A DNA stretch of 64,000 bases from NCBI RefSeq assembly GCF_028712425.1, contig NZ_JAQTQD010000002.1:62001-126000 (forward strand), in the 5' to 3' direction. A model generated the notes under the pieces. It searched no databases and had not been told where the DNA came from. It worked only from the letters and a program-made list of their open reading frames with translations. Shown in pieces: positions 10,196-18,689 of the stretch (position 1 is the stretch's first letter; the number at the start of each line of letters is the position of its first letter). The position numbers were made by a program, and so were the translations under genes. This stretch comes from Methanoregula sp. (GTDB lineage: Archaea; Halobacteriota; Methanomicrobia; Methanomicrobiales; Methanospirillaceae).

Positions 10196-11617
10196 TCAGG
10201 GAAACCGGTATCCGTCAGCCGGTACGAGGATCTCAAACCGCGCCCCTTTTCCCGGCTCGCCGTTTTCGGTAATTGATATCCCGGTGATCGCGAGGATCTC
10301 CCGGGAGAGGAAGAGCCCGAAACCGGTGTTTTTCCCGAATCCTTTCGTGAACAACCGGCTTTTGTCTTCCCCTGCAATGCCGGTTCCGTCATCCTCCACC
10401 ACAATGACGAGTCCCTCTTCGCTCTCGCGGCAAAAGATCCGGATCTCTGTCATCTTCTCGCCGCCATACCGGAGGGCATTGTCAATGAGATTGTAAAAGA
10501 CCTTGTCAAAGAGCGGGTCGGCATAAATTTCCAGGCCGCCGGTCGTGTGCGTGACCTGAATCACCCTCATTGGTAACGATTCAGCAGCGCCTTCGACACT
10601 CCGCGCAACGGACTGCCAGGCCGGGTCCTGCCGCCCGAGGTCCTCATACTCTTTAGTGAAGCTGATCTGCCGCACGATGGTATCGACAACCTGCGCACCC
10701 TTGAGAATGTACTCGAGCCAGGGCGTGCCTTCGAGTTCGGTCTTTAAAATCCCGAAATACCCGTAGAGTGCCTGGATCTGGTTGCGGATATCGTGCCTCG
10801 TGATGCTTGCGAGGAGGTTCAGTTTATGGTTGGAGAGCCGGAGGGCCTCGGCTGCCCTCTTCAGTTCCGTGACATCCACGAAGATTGCGACAATATGATC
10901 GGGATCATAGGAGGAAACATGCACCCGTAACCAGAGGTTCTGATTTCCCTTGAGCCCGTCGATAGATTCCGGAACCCCGGTCTTTGCAACGCTCTGGCAC
11001 AGCAGGAGAAACCTGCCGGAAGAGTCGCCTGTTAAAAACGGGATTTGGGAGAACAGTGCCCCGGTAAGCGCCGGGGTCTGTGCCATGACCTGGAATTCCG
11101 GGTTTGCGTTAATGACCTCCAGGTCGGCCAGTGTTCCGTCTTCACTTGTGATCATCCGGCAGTAACAGAGCGCGTCGGGGATGCAGTCAAAGAGCGTCCG
11201 GAATTTCTCCTCGCTCTCAGATAAGCGCTTCTCCACCCCGGATTTGTAGATCGCTACCTCGATTGCTGATTGGAGTTCGCGTTCCCCGAATGGTTTGATG
11301 ATGTAGCCAAAGGGCAGTGTCCGTTTTGCCCGTTCGATCAGGACATCGTCGGCGTATGCAGTGAGGAATATCACCGGAATATGATACTCCGTGTGCACCC
11401 GGTCTGCCGTTTCGATCCCGTCCATCTTTCCGGCAAGGTGGATGTCCATGAGGACAATGTCAGGAAGGGAAGCCGGAATCCTCTCCAACGCATCCTCACC
11501 GGTTTTTGCAATCCCCTCAACCTTGTATCCAAAACCGGTCAGGACATCATGGATATCCATGCCAACGACAGTTTCGTCTTCGACAATGAAAACCGATGGT
11601 TTTCCGTTTCCTGCCAT
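10196..11617 (-). CDS. REC-PAS-histidine kinase with methanogen-type H-box
   Basis: 473 residues. A receiver domain (about 8-125) has VFIVEDETVV, the acceptor aspartate in DIVLMDIHLAGKMDG and the lysine in YIIKPFGE. One PAS domain lies near 135-255. The dimerisation helix carries the acceptor histidine in SITRHDIRNQIQALYGYF, the form common in Methanomicrobiales kinases. The HATPase domain has NLIDNALRYGG, EDDGTGI and the GFGLFLSREILAITG lid. No membrane helix, so probably cytoplasmic, taking input from an upstream kinase through its receiver (inference). About 205 bases separate it from the downstream response regulator gene, which may have its own promoter. Confidence 0.9.
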   Translation of the reverse strand: MAGNGKPSVFIVEDETVVGMDIHDVLTGFGYKVEGIAKTGEDALERIPASLPDIVLMDIHLAGKMDGIETADRVHTEYHIPVIFLTAYADDVLIERAKRTLPFGYIIKPFGERELQSAIEVAIYKSGVEKRLSESEEKFRTLFDCIPDALCYCRMITSEDGTLADLEVINANPEFQVMAQTPALTGALFSQIPFLTGDSSGRFLLLCQSVAKTGVPESIDGLKGNQNLWLRVHVSSYDPDHIVAIFVDVTELKRAAEALRLSNHKLNLLASITRHDIRNQIQALYGYFGILKTELEGTPWLEYILKGAQVVDTIVRQISFTKEYEDLGRQDPAWQSVARSVEGAAESLPMRVIQVTHTTGGLEIYADPLFDKVFYNLIDNALRYGGEKMTEIRIFCRESEEGLVIVVEDDGTGIAGEDKSRLFTKGFGKNTGFGLFLSREILAITGISITENGEPGKGARFEILVPADGYRFP

Positions 11618-11773
11618 CTTATACCAATAATGGATAATTCAAGCATAATAATTTCCGCTTATTTCTCACAAAAGAAAATTTTCGATCTGCCGGAAATTGC
11701 GGTCCCGTCTTCAGGGTTATTACCTTGATACAATACCTACAATACTTTCCGGAAACACACCTGTTATGTAAGC

Positions 11774-12169
11774 ATGCCGGGGAAACAGGACTGCATGCAG
11801 TGCGGGAAGTGCTGCGAGAAGTGGGGCTGGGACCAGAAGGGAATACCGGAGGACCTGGTCCCATGGATCGCGGAGCACCGCACCGATATCCTCCCGCATG
11901 TCGGGATCACCTTTGCAGACGGGAAGCGTTCAACTGCAGAGAACCTTGCGGCAGCCGACCTCTCCCGGGTCACCAGGATCGATTACTGGGTCAGCCCCAA
12001 AGGAAAGAAACTCAGGCACTGCCCGTTCTTTTTCCGGGCCGGTGACGGAAAGGTATACTGTCGCATCCACATGACAAAACCTGCGGTCTGCATTAGCTTT
12101 ACCCCGTGGAATGAAGGGATCCGCGACTATGCCTTAAACTGCCCGGCATGCCGGGACAGTATGCCGTAA
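11774..12169 (+). CDS. YkgJ-family cysteine-cluster protein (putative metal or Fe-S binding)
   Basis: 131 residues. The CMQCGKCC cluster at residues 7-14 is the family signature; further cysteines occur in HCPFF, YCRIHMTKPAVC and NCPACRDS, giving the spacing of the YkgJ/UPF0153 zinc- or iron-chelating family. No biochemical role is settled for the family. The ATG at 11774 lies 14 residues or fewer before the first cluster motif and no upstream start improves the match. It is transcribed away from the kinase on its left and toward the kinase on its right, so it is a single-gene unit. Confidence 0.85.
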   Translation: MPGKQDCMQCGKCCEKWGWDQKGIPEDLVPWIAEHRTDILPHVGITFADGKRSTAENLAAADLSRVTRIDYWVSPKGKKLRHCPFFFRAGDGKVYCRIHMTKPAVCISFTPWNEGIRDYALNCPACRDSMP

Positions 12170-12196
12170 TAACGGCGCTGAATACTCGTCCTGCAG

Positions 12197-13474
12197 TTAC
12201 CTGGTTTTTTGTGGCGGTTCTGCGAAGCGGTATGCCCCTTTTGGTATCAGCAGCTCGAACCGCACCCCCTTGCCCGCCTCGCCGGTCTCCCGGATGGTGA
12301 TCCCGGTGATGGAGAGAATCTCGCGTGCCAAAAAGAGGCCAAGACCGCTGCTCTTTCCTCCGCCCTGCTCAAAAATCCTGGATTTCTGTTCACTCTCGAT
12401 CCCGACACCATTATCGGTCAAAACAATCGTCATTCCGTCCATGGACTCGCGGTATGTGAGTGAGATCTCGGTAACTCCCTGGCCGTGGATAAAACTGTTC
12501 TCAACCAGGTTGAAGAAGACCTTCTCTAAAAGCAGGTCAGCATAGATCTCGAGCCCTTCGACCTCCATGCGGCGTTCGATCTTCAGGGAATCAAGGTGGG
12601 AGATCGCGTACAGGAACACCTGGCCGACATTCTGCCACTTGGGGGGCTGCATCCCCAGATCCTGGTAGTTCTTCGTGAAGTTCAGCGAACTGACGATCTT
12701 GCTGATGAGGAATGCTTCCTTGTCCAGGTAGGCTGTAACCTTTGTCCCGTCACGGGAGCTTCCTGAGAGCTGGATGTACGCGGAAAGGGCAAAGACGGTT
12801 GACTGGATGTCCTGGAAGATGACGGTGTTTAAAAGTTTCAGTTTCTTCCGGGCCTGATCGAGTGCCCGCTCCGCCATCTTTGCCTCGCTGATATCCCGGA
12901 CGATCGCAAGGACCCTTGGTTCGATCGTCCCGTCATCGCGCACGTGATCGATCCGGCGGAGCCGGATCTCGAGCGGGAACTCTTCGCCGTTCTTTCTTTT
13001 CCCAAACCATTCGAACTCCGTCTTACCGGTCTTTAGCGCAGCCTGGAATTTTCCCAGCGCCATTTCGTTGGTATACCCCTTCCCGCTCATGTCCGATGGT
13101 GCCGCAGCATGGATCTCCTCGCGGGAGACACCGTAGGCCAAAAGGACGTTATCGTTTACATCGATGATATGGCCGTCCGAAGAGTGGACGAAGATCATAT
13201 CCGGCGATCCCTCGTAGATCGCTTCCAGGTAATGCTTTGCGCTCCGGATCTCCTGCTCCCTCCGGCTGAGTTCATCGTAGTTCTGCCTGAGTTCCTCCTC
13301 GTTTGATGCAAGCCGTTCATAGGCCTCGTGAAGCTCCCTGTTCTTCTTCTCAAGTTCGGCAATCTTTTCCCGCAGTTCGGGATAGTAACTCTTTCGGAGC
13401 GATGTCTCTCCAAGGCCTATGATCCGGTCGCGCTGGACCTGCCAGTCAGTTCTTGTATCAGAGTGCTTCTTCAT
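12197..13474 (-). CDS. PAS histidine-kinase-like protein lacking the acceptor histidine
   Basis: 425 residues. A coiled coil (about residues 35-80, rich in E, K and L) is followed by one PAS domain (about 80-200), a dimerisation-like helix and an HATPase domain with intact NLVENSFIHG, TDNGVGI and SSGLGLFLAREILSITG motifs. In the paralogues of this window the H-box reads ITRHDIRNQ or ITRHDILNQ. Here it reads VIFQDIQST, so the histidine is glutamine (codon 12814-12812). It may therefore be a pseudokinase or scaffold, or use another acceptor. The start at 13474 overlaps the end of the alcohol dehydrogenase gene by 17 bases; longer versions would run far into that gene. Confidence 0.88.
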   Translation of the reverse strand: MKKHSDTRTDWQVQRDRIIGLGETSLRKSYYPELREKIAELEKKNRELHEAYERLASNEEELRQNYDELSRREQEIRSAKHYLEAIYEGSPDMIFVHSSDGHIIDVNDNVLLAYGVSREEIHAAAPSDMSGKGYTNEMALGKFQAALKTGKTEFEWFGKRKNGEEFPLEIRLRRIDHVRDDGTIEPRVLAIVRDISEAKMAERALDQARKKLKLLNTVIFQDIQSTVFALSAYIQLSGSSRDGTKVTAYLDKEAFLISKIVSSLNFTKNYQDLGMQPPKWQNVGQVFLYAISHLDSLKIERRMEVEGLEIYADLLLEKVFFNLVENSFIHGQGVTEISLTYRESMDGMTIVLTDNGVGIESEQKSRIFEQGGGKSSGLGLFLAREILSITGITIRETGEAGKGVRFELLIPKGAYRFAEPPQKTR

Positions 13475-14621
13475 AGATCCGTTCAATATCTGCCGCAACG
13501 GGTTGTCGCGGGTTGGTTGCCATGCAGGGATCGTGAAGGGCGTTTTTCGCCAGTTGCGGGATGTCCCCATTTGTCACCCCAAGATCCCCGAGCGTGTCGG
13601 TAATGCCCAGCGCTTCACGGAGGTTCCTGACCGATCCAATGATCCGTTCTTTTCTCTCCAATGGCGAAAGAGAAGCAAGGTTGAGGCCCATCGCCTTCCC
13701 TACCGTCTCGTAGCGTTCCGGGCAGGAGTCGTAGTTGAACGCCATCACGTGTTCGAGCAGCAGGGAATTGCACTCCCCGTGCGGGAGGTCGGAGAAGCCT
13801 CCGAGGCTGTGCGCCATGGCATGGACTGCACCAAGGCTCGCGTTCGAGAAGGCAAGGCCGGCAGAGAGGCTTCCGAGCATGGTCTGGAACCGGTATTCGA
13901 GATTCTCCGGGTCCTGGTATGCCTTCAAGAGAAATCCGTTCATCAGCTGGATGGACTCAAACGCATGGACGTCTGTAACCGGGGAGCTGGCATTGGAGAC
14001 AAAGGCCTCCACGCTGTGGGTGATCGCGTCCATCCCGGTATGGGCAGTAAGTTCAGGTGAGAGTGAGGTGAGCGGCTCGGGATCGACGAGAGCGATGTCC
14101 GGCACGATCATCTTGCTGATGATGGCGATCTTCACTTTCCGCTGCGTGTCGTTGATGATGGCGAACTGCGAGACATCCGCGCCTGTCCCGGCAGTTGTCG
14201 GGATGCAGATCATGGGTGGCGGGGGAACCCGTATCTGGTCCACACCTTCAAAGTCCAGGATGTTTTTTTTGTTGGAGGAGACGATACCGATACCTTTGGC
14301 GCAGTCGATCGGGCTGCCCCCGCCCACGGCAACGATGGCATCGCAGCCGGCCTCGTCATAGACCGCTGCCCCCGCCATGACTTCGGAGTCCCGGGGATTC
14401 GAAGTAATCCCGGAAAATACCGTGAACGCGATATCATCCTCTTCAAGACTTGCTGTCACGTCCCTGACCCAGCCGGCCTCGATGATATGCGGGCCGGTGA
14501 CAACGAGCACGTTCTGGGCGCCAAAGTTCTTCGCGTACCTCCCGGTGAGGAAACGGGCATCGGAGCCGATCACAAACTCCGGTGCAACGAATTTCCTGAG
14601 TTCGAATTGTTCTTTCGTCAT
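13458..14621 (-). CDS. Iron-containing alcohol dehydrogenase
   Basis: 387 residues, the full length of group III Fe-ADHs. The NAD(P) site GGGSPIDCAKGIG lies near residue 98. The metal ligands are in THSVEAFVSN, HAMAHSLGG and DLPHGECN, with an aspartate upstream (TGADVSQFA region). The C-terminus DPCMATNPRQP is typical. It should reduce short aldehydes or oxidise primary alcohols with a nicotinamide cofactor; the exact substrate is unknown. Alcohol use as electron donor is known in several Methanomicrobiales, but those enzymes are usually zinc or F420 types, so a detoxifying or fermentative role is equally possible. The downstream kinase gene overlaps its last 17 bases, so the two may be co-transcribed. 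Confidence 0.9.
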   Translation of the reverse strand: MTKEQFELRKFVAPEFVIGSDARFLTGRYAKNFGAQNVLVVTGPHIIEAGWVRDVTASLEEDDIAFTVFSGITSNPRDSEVMAGAAVYDEAGCDAIVAVGGGSPIDCAKGIGIVSSNKKNILDFEGVDQIRVPPPPMICIPTTAGTGADVSQFAIINDTQRKVKIAIISKMIVPDIALVDPEPLTSLSPELTAHTGMDAITHSVEAFVSNASSPVTDVHAFESIQLMNGFLLKAYQDPENLEYRFQTMLGSLSAGLAFSNASLGAVHAMAHSLGGFSDLPHGECNSLLLEHVMAFNYDSCPERYETVGKAMGLNLASLSPLERKERIIGSVRNLREALGITDTLGDLGVTNGDIPQLAKNALHDPCMATNPRQPVAADIERIYEEAL

Positions 14622-14773
14622 AACAAAATCCCGGCGCTACACTTCTAATCCAGCAATCATCGTATATTAAAATTTGGACGAATGCGGATAATCCGCGCAA
14701 TGGCAGGGTGAGTTAACGACGATCCGCTCGTGGTGGCGCCCACAATCCCGGGCGGGAAGCCGATACCGGCTGA

Positions 14774-15601
14774 TCAGGTACGGTCAGCCGGGAGCGTGAG
14801 ATACCCAAGAACGCGTTCCATCACCACCGGGTTTCGCGGCAGGTGGATGTGGCAGAACTGTCCGGGCGGAAGGATTGCTTCGTCCGTGCCAGGCCCAGTC
14901 GTGATGATCTCAAGCGTAATGCCCGGGAGGGCAGATTCGCTGTGCGTGACAACCCCGTCGCCGTGGAAGGTGGGACGGCAGCTGCCGTCACCATCCCGCT
15001 CCCAGGTTGCGCCATGGAACAGAGGAAAGAAGTCCGGTGATTCGCCCGGATTTCCCGTGACGATGATATGGTAGGCCATGTCCTGGCGGATGCCGGCAGC
15101 TTTGAGGTTGTGCATGACCGCACTTCCCGGGCGCACATCGTGCACGATCCGGTCAGCCGAGGGATTGTATCCGGGGGGAACGAAAACGCCCGTGAGCCGA
15201 TTGATGATCTCTGCTCCCTGCACCGGGTCAAAGAAGAGTTCGGCCATGGCGGAACCGTTGTTGGGCGGGCCAAGGCCAATGAGCTGCCGGGCGCGGGCCG
15301 TCTTTCTCTCTCCGTCAATCACTTCCAGGTAATAGCGGGCAATGCAGGTCCCGACCGAATGGCAGACAACATCGACATCCCCGTAATACCCGGTCTCGTC
15401 CCGTTTGCCCTGAACAAAATCCCCGATCACAGCTGCGATCTCCGGTATGTTCCGGTCAGCAAGCCCGGTATGGTCGAAGATCCATGCTGGTATCGATGCC
15501 TCTTTTAAGAGTGGCAGGAGCCGGTTCCAGATCCCCGGGTGACTGTTCCACCCGTGGACCAGGACTGCCGGAAGCCTGCCGGAATGTTTTTCGTTCTCCA
15601 T
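14774..15601 (-). CDS. Alpha/beta hydrolase (lipase/acyltransferase-like)
   Basis: 275 residues, cytoplasmic (no signal peptide). The oxyanion-loop motif VLVHGWNSHPG is near residue 14 and the nucleophile elbow reads VVCHSVGTCIARYYLE near residue 90, so the first position of GxSxG is Cys. A candidate catalytic histidine lies in GDGVVTHSESALPG near residue 230. It resembles triacylglycerol lipase-like or PGAP1-like hydrolases; the substrate is unknown. It stands alone, divergent from the RuBisCO gene on its right with about 140 bases between start codons. Confidence 0.85.
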   Translation of the reverse strand: MENEKHSGRLPAVLVHGWNSHPGIWNRLLPLLKEASIPAWIFDHTGLADRNIPEIAAVIGDFVQGKRDETGYYGDVDVVCHSVGTCIARYYLEVIDGERKTARARQLIGLGPPNNGSAMAELFFDPVQGAEIINRLTGVFVPPGYNPSADRIVHDVRPGSAVMHNLKAAGIRQDMAYHIIVTGNPGESPDFFPLFHGATWERDGDGSCRPTFHGDGVVTHSESALPGITLEIITTGPGTDEAILPPGQFCHIHLPRNPVVMERVLGYLTLPADRT

Positions 15602-15738
15602 GATTCCAAAACGCAGGTGCGGTTCGCACCCGCTGTCTGTTGTGCTGCGTAACGCCGGCCAAAACGATGGCAGGGAATGTTATTCTATTGTACACCTTTT
15701 TTAGCCAAGATAACCTTTACTACATTACAGGAACTGCT

Positions 15739-17031
15739 ATGGCGATTGACTGGTACAAGGAATTCGTTGACCTGAAGTACGAACCGGCAAAGGATGACCT
15801 CGTCTGCCTCTTCTATTTCGAACCCGCGGCGGGTGTCAGCGGCAGGGAAGCCGCCGGCCGGATCGCATCAGAGAGTTCGACCGGCACGTGGACCACGCTC
15901 TTTTCCATGCCCCCAAGGATGAAAGCCCTGCAGGCGACCGCATTCGACATTGACGGAAATGTCGTGAAGATCGCGTATCCCATCGAGCTTTGGGAAGAAG
16001 GCAACGCAGTCCAGCTCATGAGCGGGATCGCGGGCAATATCTTCGGCATGAAAGCGGTGAGGAACCTGCGCCTTATTGATGTCTCACTTTCTCCCGCATA
16101 CCTGAAGCATTTCAAAGGGCCGCACTTTGGGAACGACGGCATCCGGAAGATGATGGGGATCAAAAAACGTCCCCTTACCGGCGCAGTGCCCAAGCCGAAG
16201 ATCGGGTTCTCGGCAAAGGAGCACGCCGACATCGGGTACGAGACCTGGATGGGCGGCTTCGATTTCGTGAAGGACGATGAGAACCTCACCTCCACCTCGT
16301 TCAACAAATTCGAGGACCGGGTGAAGTACATGACAAAGCTGCGCGACAAGGCCGAGAAGGAGACCGGTGAGAAGAAGTCTGCGTTCTTAAACATAACCGC
16401 CGATGTCGAAACCATGAAGAAGCGGGCCGATCTCCTTGCCGCGAGTGGCTGGAACTACTGTATGATCGATGTCGTTGTTGCCGGAACGGCTGCTGTCATG
16501 ACCATGCGGGACTACTGCTCGGACCTTGGCCTTGCAATCCATGCGCACCGGGCCATGCACGCGGCGTTCGACCGGAACCGGAAACACGGGATCAGCATGC
16601 AGTTCCTCGCCAAGATGATGCGGCTTATCGGTGTCTCGCAGATCCATACCGGCACCGCGGTCGGGAAGCTGACCGGGTCCCGGAAAGAGTCGCTTGCGCT
16701 TGCCAACCTGCTGCGTGAGAAGAAGACCGCGGCAGTCGAGGGGATTCTTCTTGAACAGGACTGGGGGAAGATCAAAACAGCATTCCCGGTCTCATCCGGC
16801 GGCCTGCACCCGGGCCTTGTGCCGGACGTGATGGACATCTACGGCACCGAGATGGTGCTGCTTGTTTCCGGTGGGATCCACGGCCACCCGAAGGGGACAA
16901 GGGCCGGCGCGAAGGCGACCATTCAGGCAATGGAAGCATGGCAGGACGGAGTATCTCTTGAAGAGAAGGCAAAGAAGGCAAATGAGCTCAAAGAGGCCCT
17001 TGGCAAGTGGGGCCACTATAAACCTGTCTGA
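15739..17031 (+). CDS. rbcL: Form III ribulose-1,5-bisphosphate carboxylase (large subunit)
   Basis: 430 residues, archaeal length. Near the N-terminus SSTGTWTT binds substrate phosphate. The active-site block GFDFVKDDEN holds the carbamylated lysine with its Asp/Glu metal ligands. HAHRAMHAAF, the loop-6 lysine in HTGTAVGKLTG, SSGGLHPG and VSGGIHGHPKG complete the site, so it should be catalytically competent. Form III enzymes fix CO2 onto ribulose bisphosphate made from nucleosides (AMP pathway) or, in some Methanomicrobiales, from phosphoribulokinase in the reductive hexulose-phosphate pathway. No phosphoribulokinase, AMP phosphorylase or R15P isomerase is in this window. The start at 15739 was chosen for its match to the family N-terminus; an AGGA lies about 8 bases upstream. 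T-runs follow the stop. Confidence 0.95.
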   Translation: MAIDWYKEFVDLKYEPAKDDLVCLFYFEPAAGVSGREAAGRIASESSTGTWTTLFSMPPRMKALQATAFDIDGNVVKIAYPIELWEEGNAVQLMSGIAGNIFGMKAVRNLRLIDVSLSPAYLKHFKGPHFGNDGIRKMMGIKKRPLTGAVPKPKIGFSAKEHADIGYETWMGGFDFVKDDENLTSTSFNKFEDRVKYMTKLRDKAEKETGEKKSAFLNITADVETMKKRADLLAASGWNYCMIDVVVAGTAAVMTMRDYCSDLGLAIHAHRAMHAAFDRNRKHGISMQFLAKMMRLIGVSQIHTGTAVGKLTGSRKESLALANLLREKKTAAVEGILLEQDWGKIKTAFPVSSGGLHPGLVPDVMDIYGTEMVLLVSGGIHGHPKGTRAGAKATIQAMEAWQDGVSLEEKAKKANELKEALGKWGHYKPV

Positions 17032-17067
17032 TTTTTCCGCAAACGTTTTTGGGCGGCAGGTTTTTTT
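17032..17067 (+). terminator. T-run terminator after RuBisCO
   Basis: Three runs of five, five and seven T (17032-17036, 17046-17050, 17061-17067) follow the RuBisCO stop directly. Oligo-T is the usual intrinsic termination signal in archaea, and it separates RuBisCO from the next gene. Confidence 0.6.
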
Positions 17068-17149
17068 GCAGTCCGCCCGGGTGCCGCACCCATTCATTTT
17101 CACATCCCGCATGCCATAGTGATAATACCCGAACCCATGATTTTGCTGT

Positions 17150-17629
17150 ATGCCAGAAAAAGGAAAAATTACCCTTATTGAGGTATCTCCCATGGATGTC
17201 CTGGGGACCGAGAAGACCGGGACCTATGCCCTTATCCCGGAGCTCCTGATGAAGGTATTCAGCTACATGATGGAACAGAAGATCTCCATCGCCGGCCCGC
17301 CCGTCTTCAACTGCCATGAATGCTCTCCGGAAGCGGTACAAGTCGCAAATGCAAACGGTACTGCCCGGGTTGAAGTTGCCTGGCCGGTGACAGGCCCTGC
17401 GTCCGGAAGCGGGGATATCCGGCGGTACACTCTGCCCGGAGGAAAGATGGTTCATGTCATACACAAGGGCCCCTATGATTCCTGCGAATCCACGTACCTT
17501 TCTGCATTCGCATGGATAGAACAAAGAGGACTGACGATCAGCGGCCCGATTCGCGAGATTTATCCCAATGATCCGCGGGAAGTCCCCCCGGAAGAGATCC
17601 TGACAGAGATCTACATTCCTGTTGCATAA
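17150..17629 (+). CDS. GyrI-like / AraC effector-binding domain protein
   Basis: 159 residues made up of one GyrI-like small-molecule-binding domain, without a DNA-binding domain. The family features are a basic start (ITLIEVSPMDVLG), a central ALIPELLMKVFSYM helix, VAWPV, the HKGPYDSCESTYLSAFAWIEQRG block, and the IREIYPNDPREVPPEEILTEIYIPV ending that supplies the pocket glutamate. Members bind hydrophobic or cationic compounds, and some hydrolyse them. It has its own unit after the RuBisCO terminator. The ligand is unknown. Confidence 0.85.
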   Translation: MPEKGKITLIEVSPMDVLGTEKTGTYALIPELLMKVFSYMMEQKISIAGPPVFNCHECSPEAVQVANANGTARVEVAWPVTGPASGSGDIRRYTLPGGKMVHVIHKGPYDSCESTYLSAFAWIEQRGLTISGPIREIYPNDPREVPPEEILTEIYIPVA

Positions 17630-17695
17630 TCCCTCCAGAAGATCGCAGGGGGCAGGGTGACTGTTGTCTGAGAGGTCGCAACCTTCATTATCCGG

Positions 17696-18238
17696 TTACA
17701 ATTCGAGTTCCCACTTCTCTTCAAGGATCGGCTCGCCCCACTCGTTGTTAATGTGTGTGTCCGTGATCCGGAATCCTCTCCCGGCATACAGGTGCCGGGC
17801 AGCGTCCAGCGTGCTGAACGTCCAGAGAAACACTCTCTTGTAGTTTGCTCCCCGGCAGAACCCGATTGCACGATCCATGAGCCGGCGCCCGGCTCCTCTT
17901 CCCCTGCAATCCCTTTCCATGAAGTAGAACCGGAGCTGCGCTATCCTGTCTTCTGTATGCGTGATGGCAATACAGCCGCAGGGAGTATTATCCCGCTCTG
18001 CGATATACATGCAGTCACGGGCGCTGTCGAACTGCCGGAGGAACTCCTGCACGCCACCGGTAAGATAATCGTTCCAGACCTGTGAGGTGAACCCGTACTC
18101 CGTGGCATAGAGCGTCAGCTGCCCCCCAATTACAAAATCAATGTCGGTTTTCCTAAACGGGCGGATGGTAAAGGCGGAAGAGCTCTTCTCCTTCCGGGAT
18201 TCTTTTGGTGACATCTGTTGAGCATTTTTCCGGTACAT
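17696..18238 (-). CDS. GNAT-family N-acetyltransferase
   Basis: 180 residues. After a charged tail of about 22 residues comes a standard GNAT fold: FTIRPFRKTDIDFV opens it, CGCIAITHTEDRIAQLRFYFMERD gives strands beta4-beta5, and RGRGAGRRLMDRAI is the acetyl-CoA pyrophosphate loop (motif A). RVFLWTFSTLDAARHLYAGRGF is motif B. The acceptor substrate cannot be predicted. It is convergent with the GyrI-like gene. The first ATG was taken; an ATG at 18214 is also possible because the tail is not part of the fold. Confidence 0.87.
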   Translation of the reverse strand: MYRKNAQQMSPKESRKEKSSSAFTIRPFRKTDIDFVIGGQLTLYATEYGFTSQVWNDYLTGGVQEFLRQFDSARDCMYIAERDNTPCGCIAITHTEDRIAQLRFYFMERDCRGRGAGRRLMDRAIGFCRGANYKRVFLWTFSTLDAARHLYAGRGFRITDTHINNEWGEPILEEKWELEL

Positions 18239-18383
18239 TCAAAGACCGTGAGAGTGTATCGGGCAGAGGATGGGATATGGTTTTTGTTTTTTCGGGGGCC
18301 GGCCCGTGCCTGCCTCACGAACCGCAGGAATGGGCACCTGCACCCATCACAACCTTCATTATCCGTCGCTTCCATCGCAGTGT

Positions 18384-18578
18384 ATGCCAGACATCGTAGC
18401 CAGCAAGAAGGTACCGGAAGGAGTTGTGGTCATGTGGGGAGAGGGCAGTTCGATTAAGTCCGAGAATTTCAATTACCAGGACCTGATTGACCAGAAAGTG
18501 AATGTCCTTGACCTGCTGGACCGTCCGATTGCGTACAAGATTGATCCCAAACTCCACAAGATCAGTCCCAAATACTGA
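18384..18578 (+). CDS. Small conserved-looking protein of 64 residues, function unknown
   Basis: 64 residues with an ATG at 18384. The composition is protein-like and charged: a VPEGVVVMWGEG start, a DLLDRPIAYKID middle and an HKISPKY end. It has no membrane helix and no cysteine. The phase and codon use fit the neighbours, and an AT-rich element (CAACCTTCATTATCCG) ends about 19 bases before the start, where an archaeal promoter would be expected for a leaderless message. I do not recognise the family. It sits alone between the divergent GNAT gene and the redox operon. Confidence 0.55.
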   Translation: MPDIVASKKVPEGVVVMWGEGSSIKSENFNYQDLIDQKVNVLDLLDRPIAYKIDPKLHKISPKY

Positions 18579-18649
18579 TCTCTCTTTTCCCGTTTCGGTA
18601 TTGTATGAAGCTCGCAGGTACTGTCACTTGCATCCGCTATCGGGCCAAA

Positions 18650-18680
18650 AAGATATAAGTGTATAAGCAAACACTTATAC
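18650..18680 (+). promoter_or_regulatory. Promoter and inverted-repeat operator of the redox operon
   Basis: A TATA box (AGATATAAG, 18651-18659) lies about 35 bases before the ATG. It is followed at once by a perfect inverted repeat, GTATAAG (18661-18667) / CTTATAC (18674-18680), which also contains the nested pair AAGTGT/ACACTT. The repeat covers the expected transcription start. An ArsR-type dimer bound here would block initiation, which fits autoregulation by the first gene of the operon (inference). Confidence 0.65.
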
Positions 18681-18689
18681 AGATATTCC

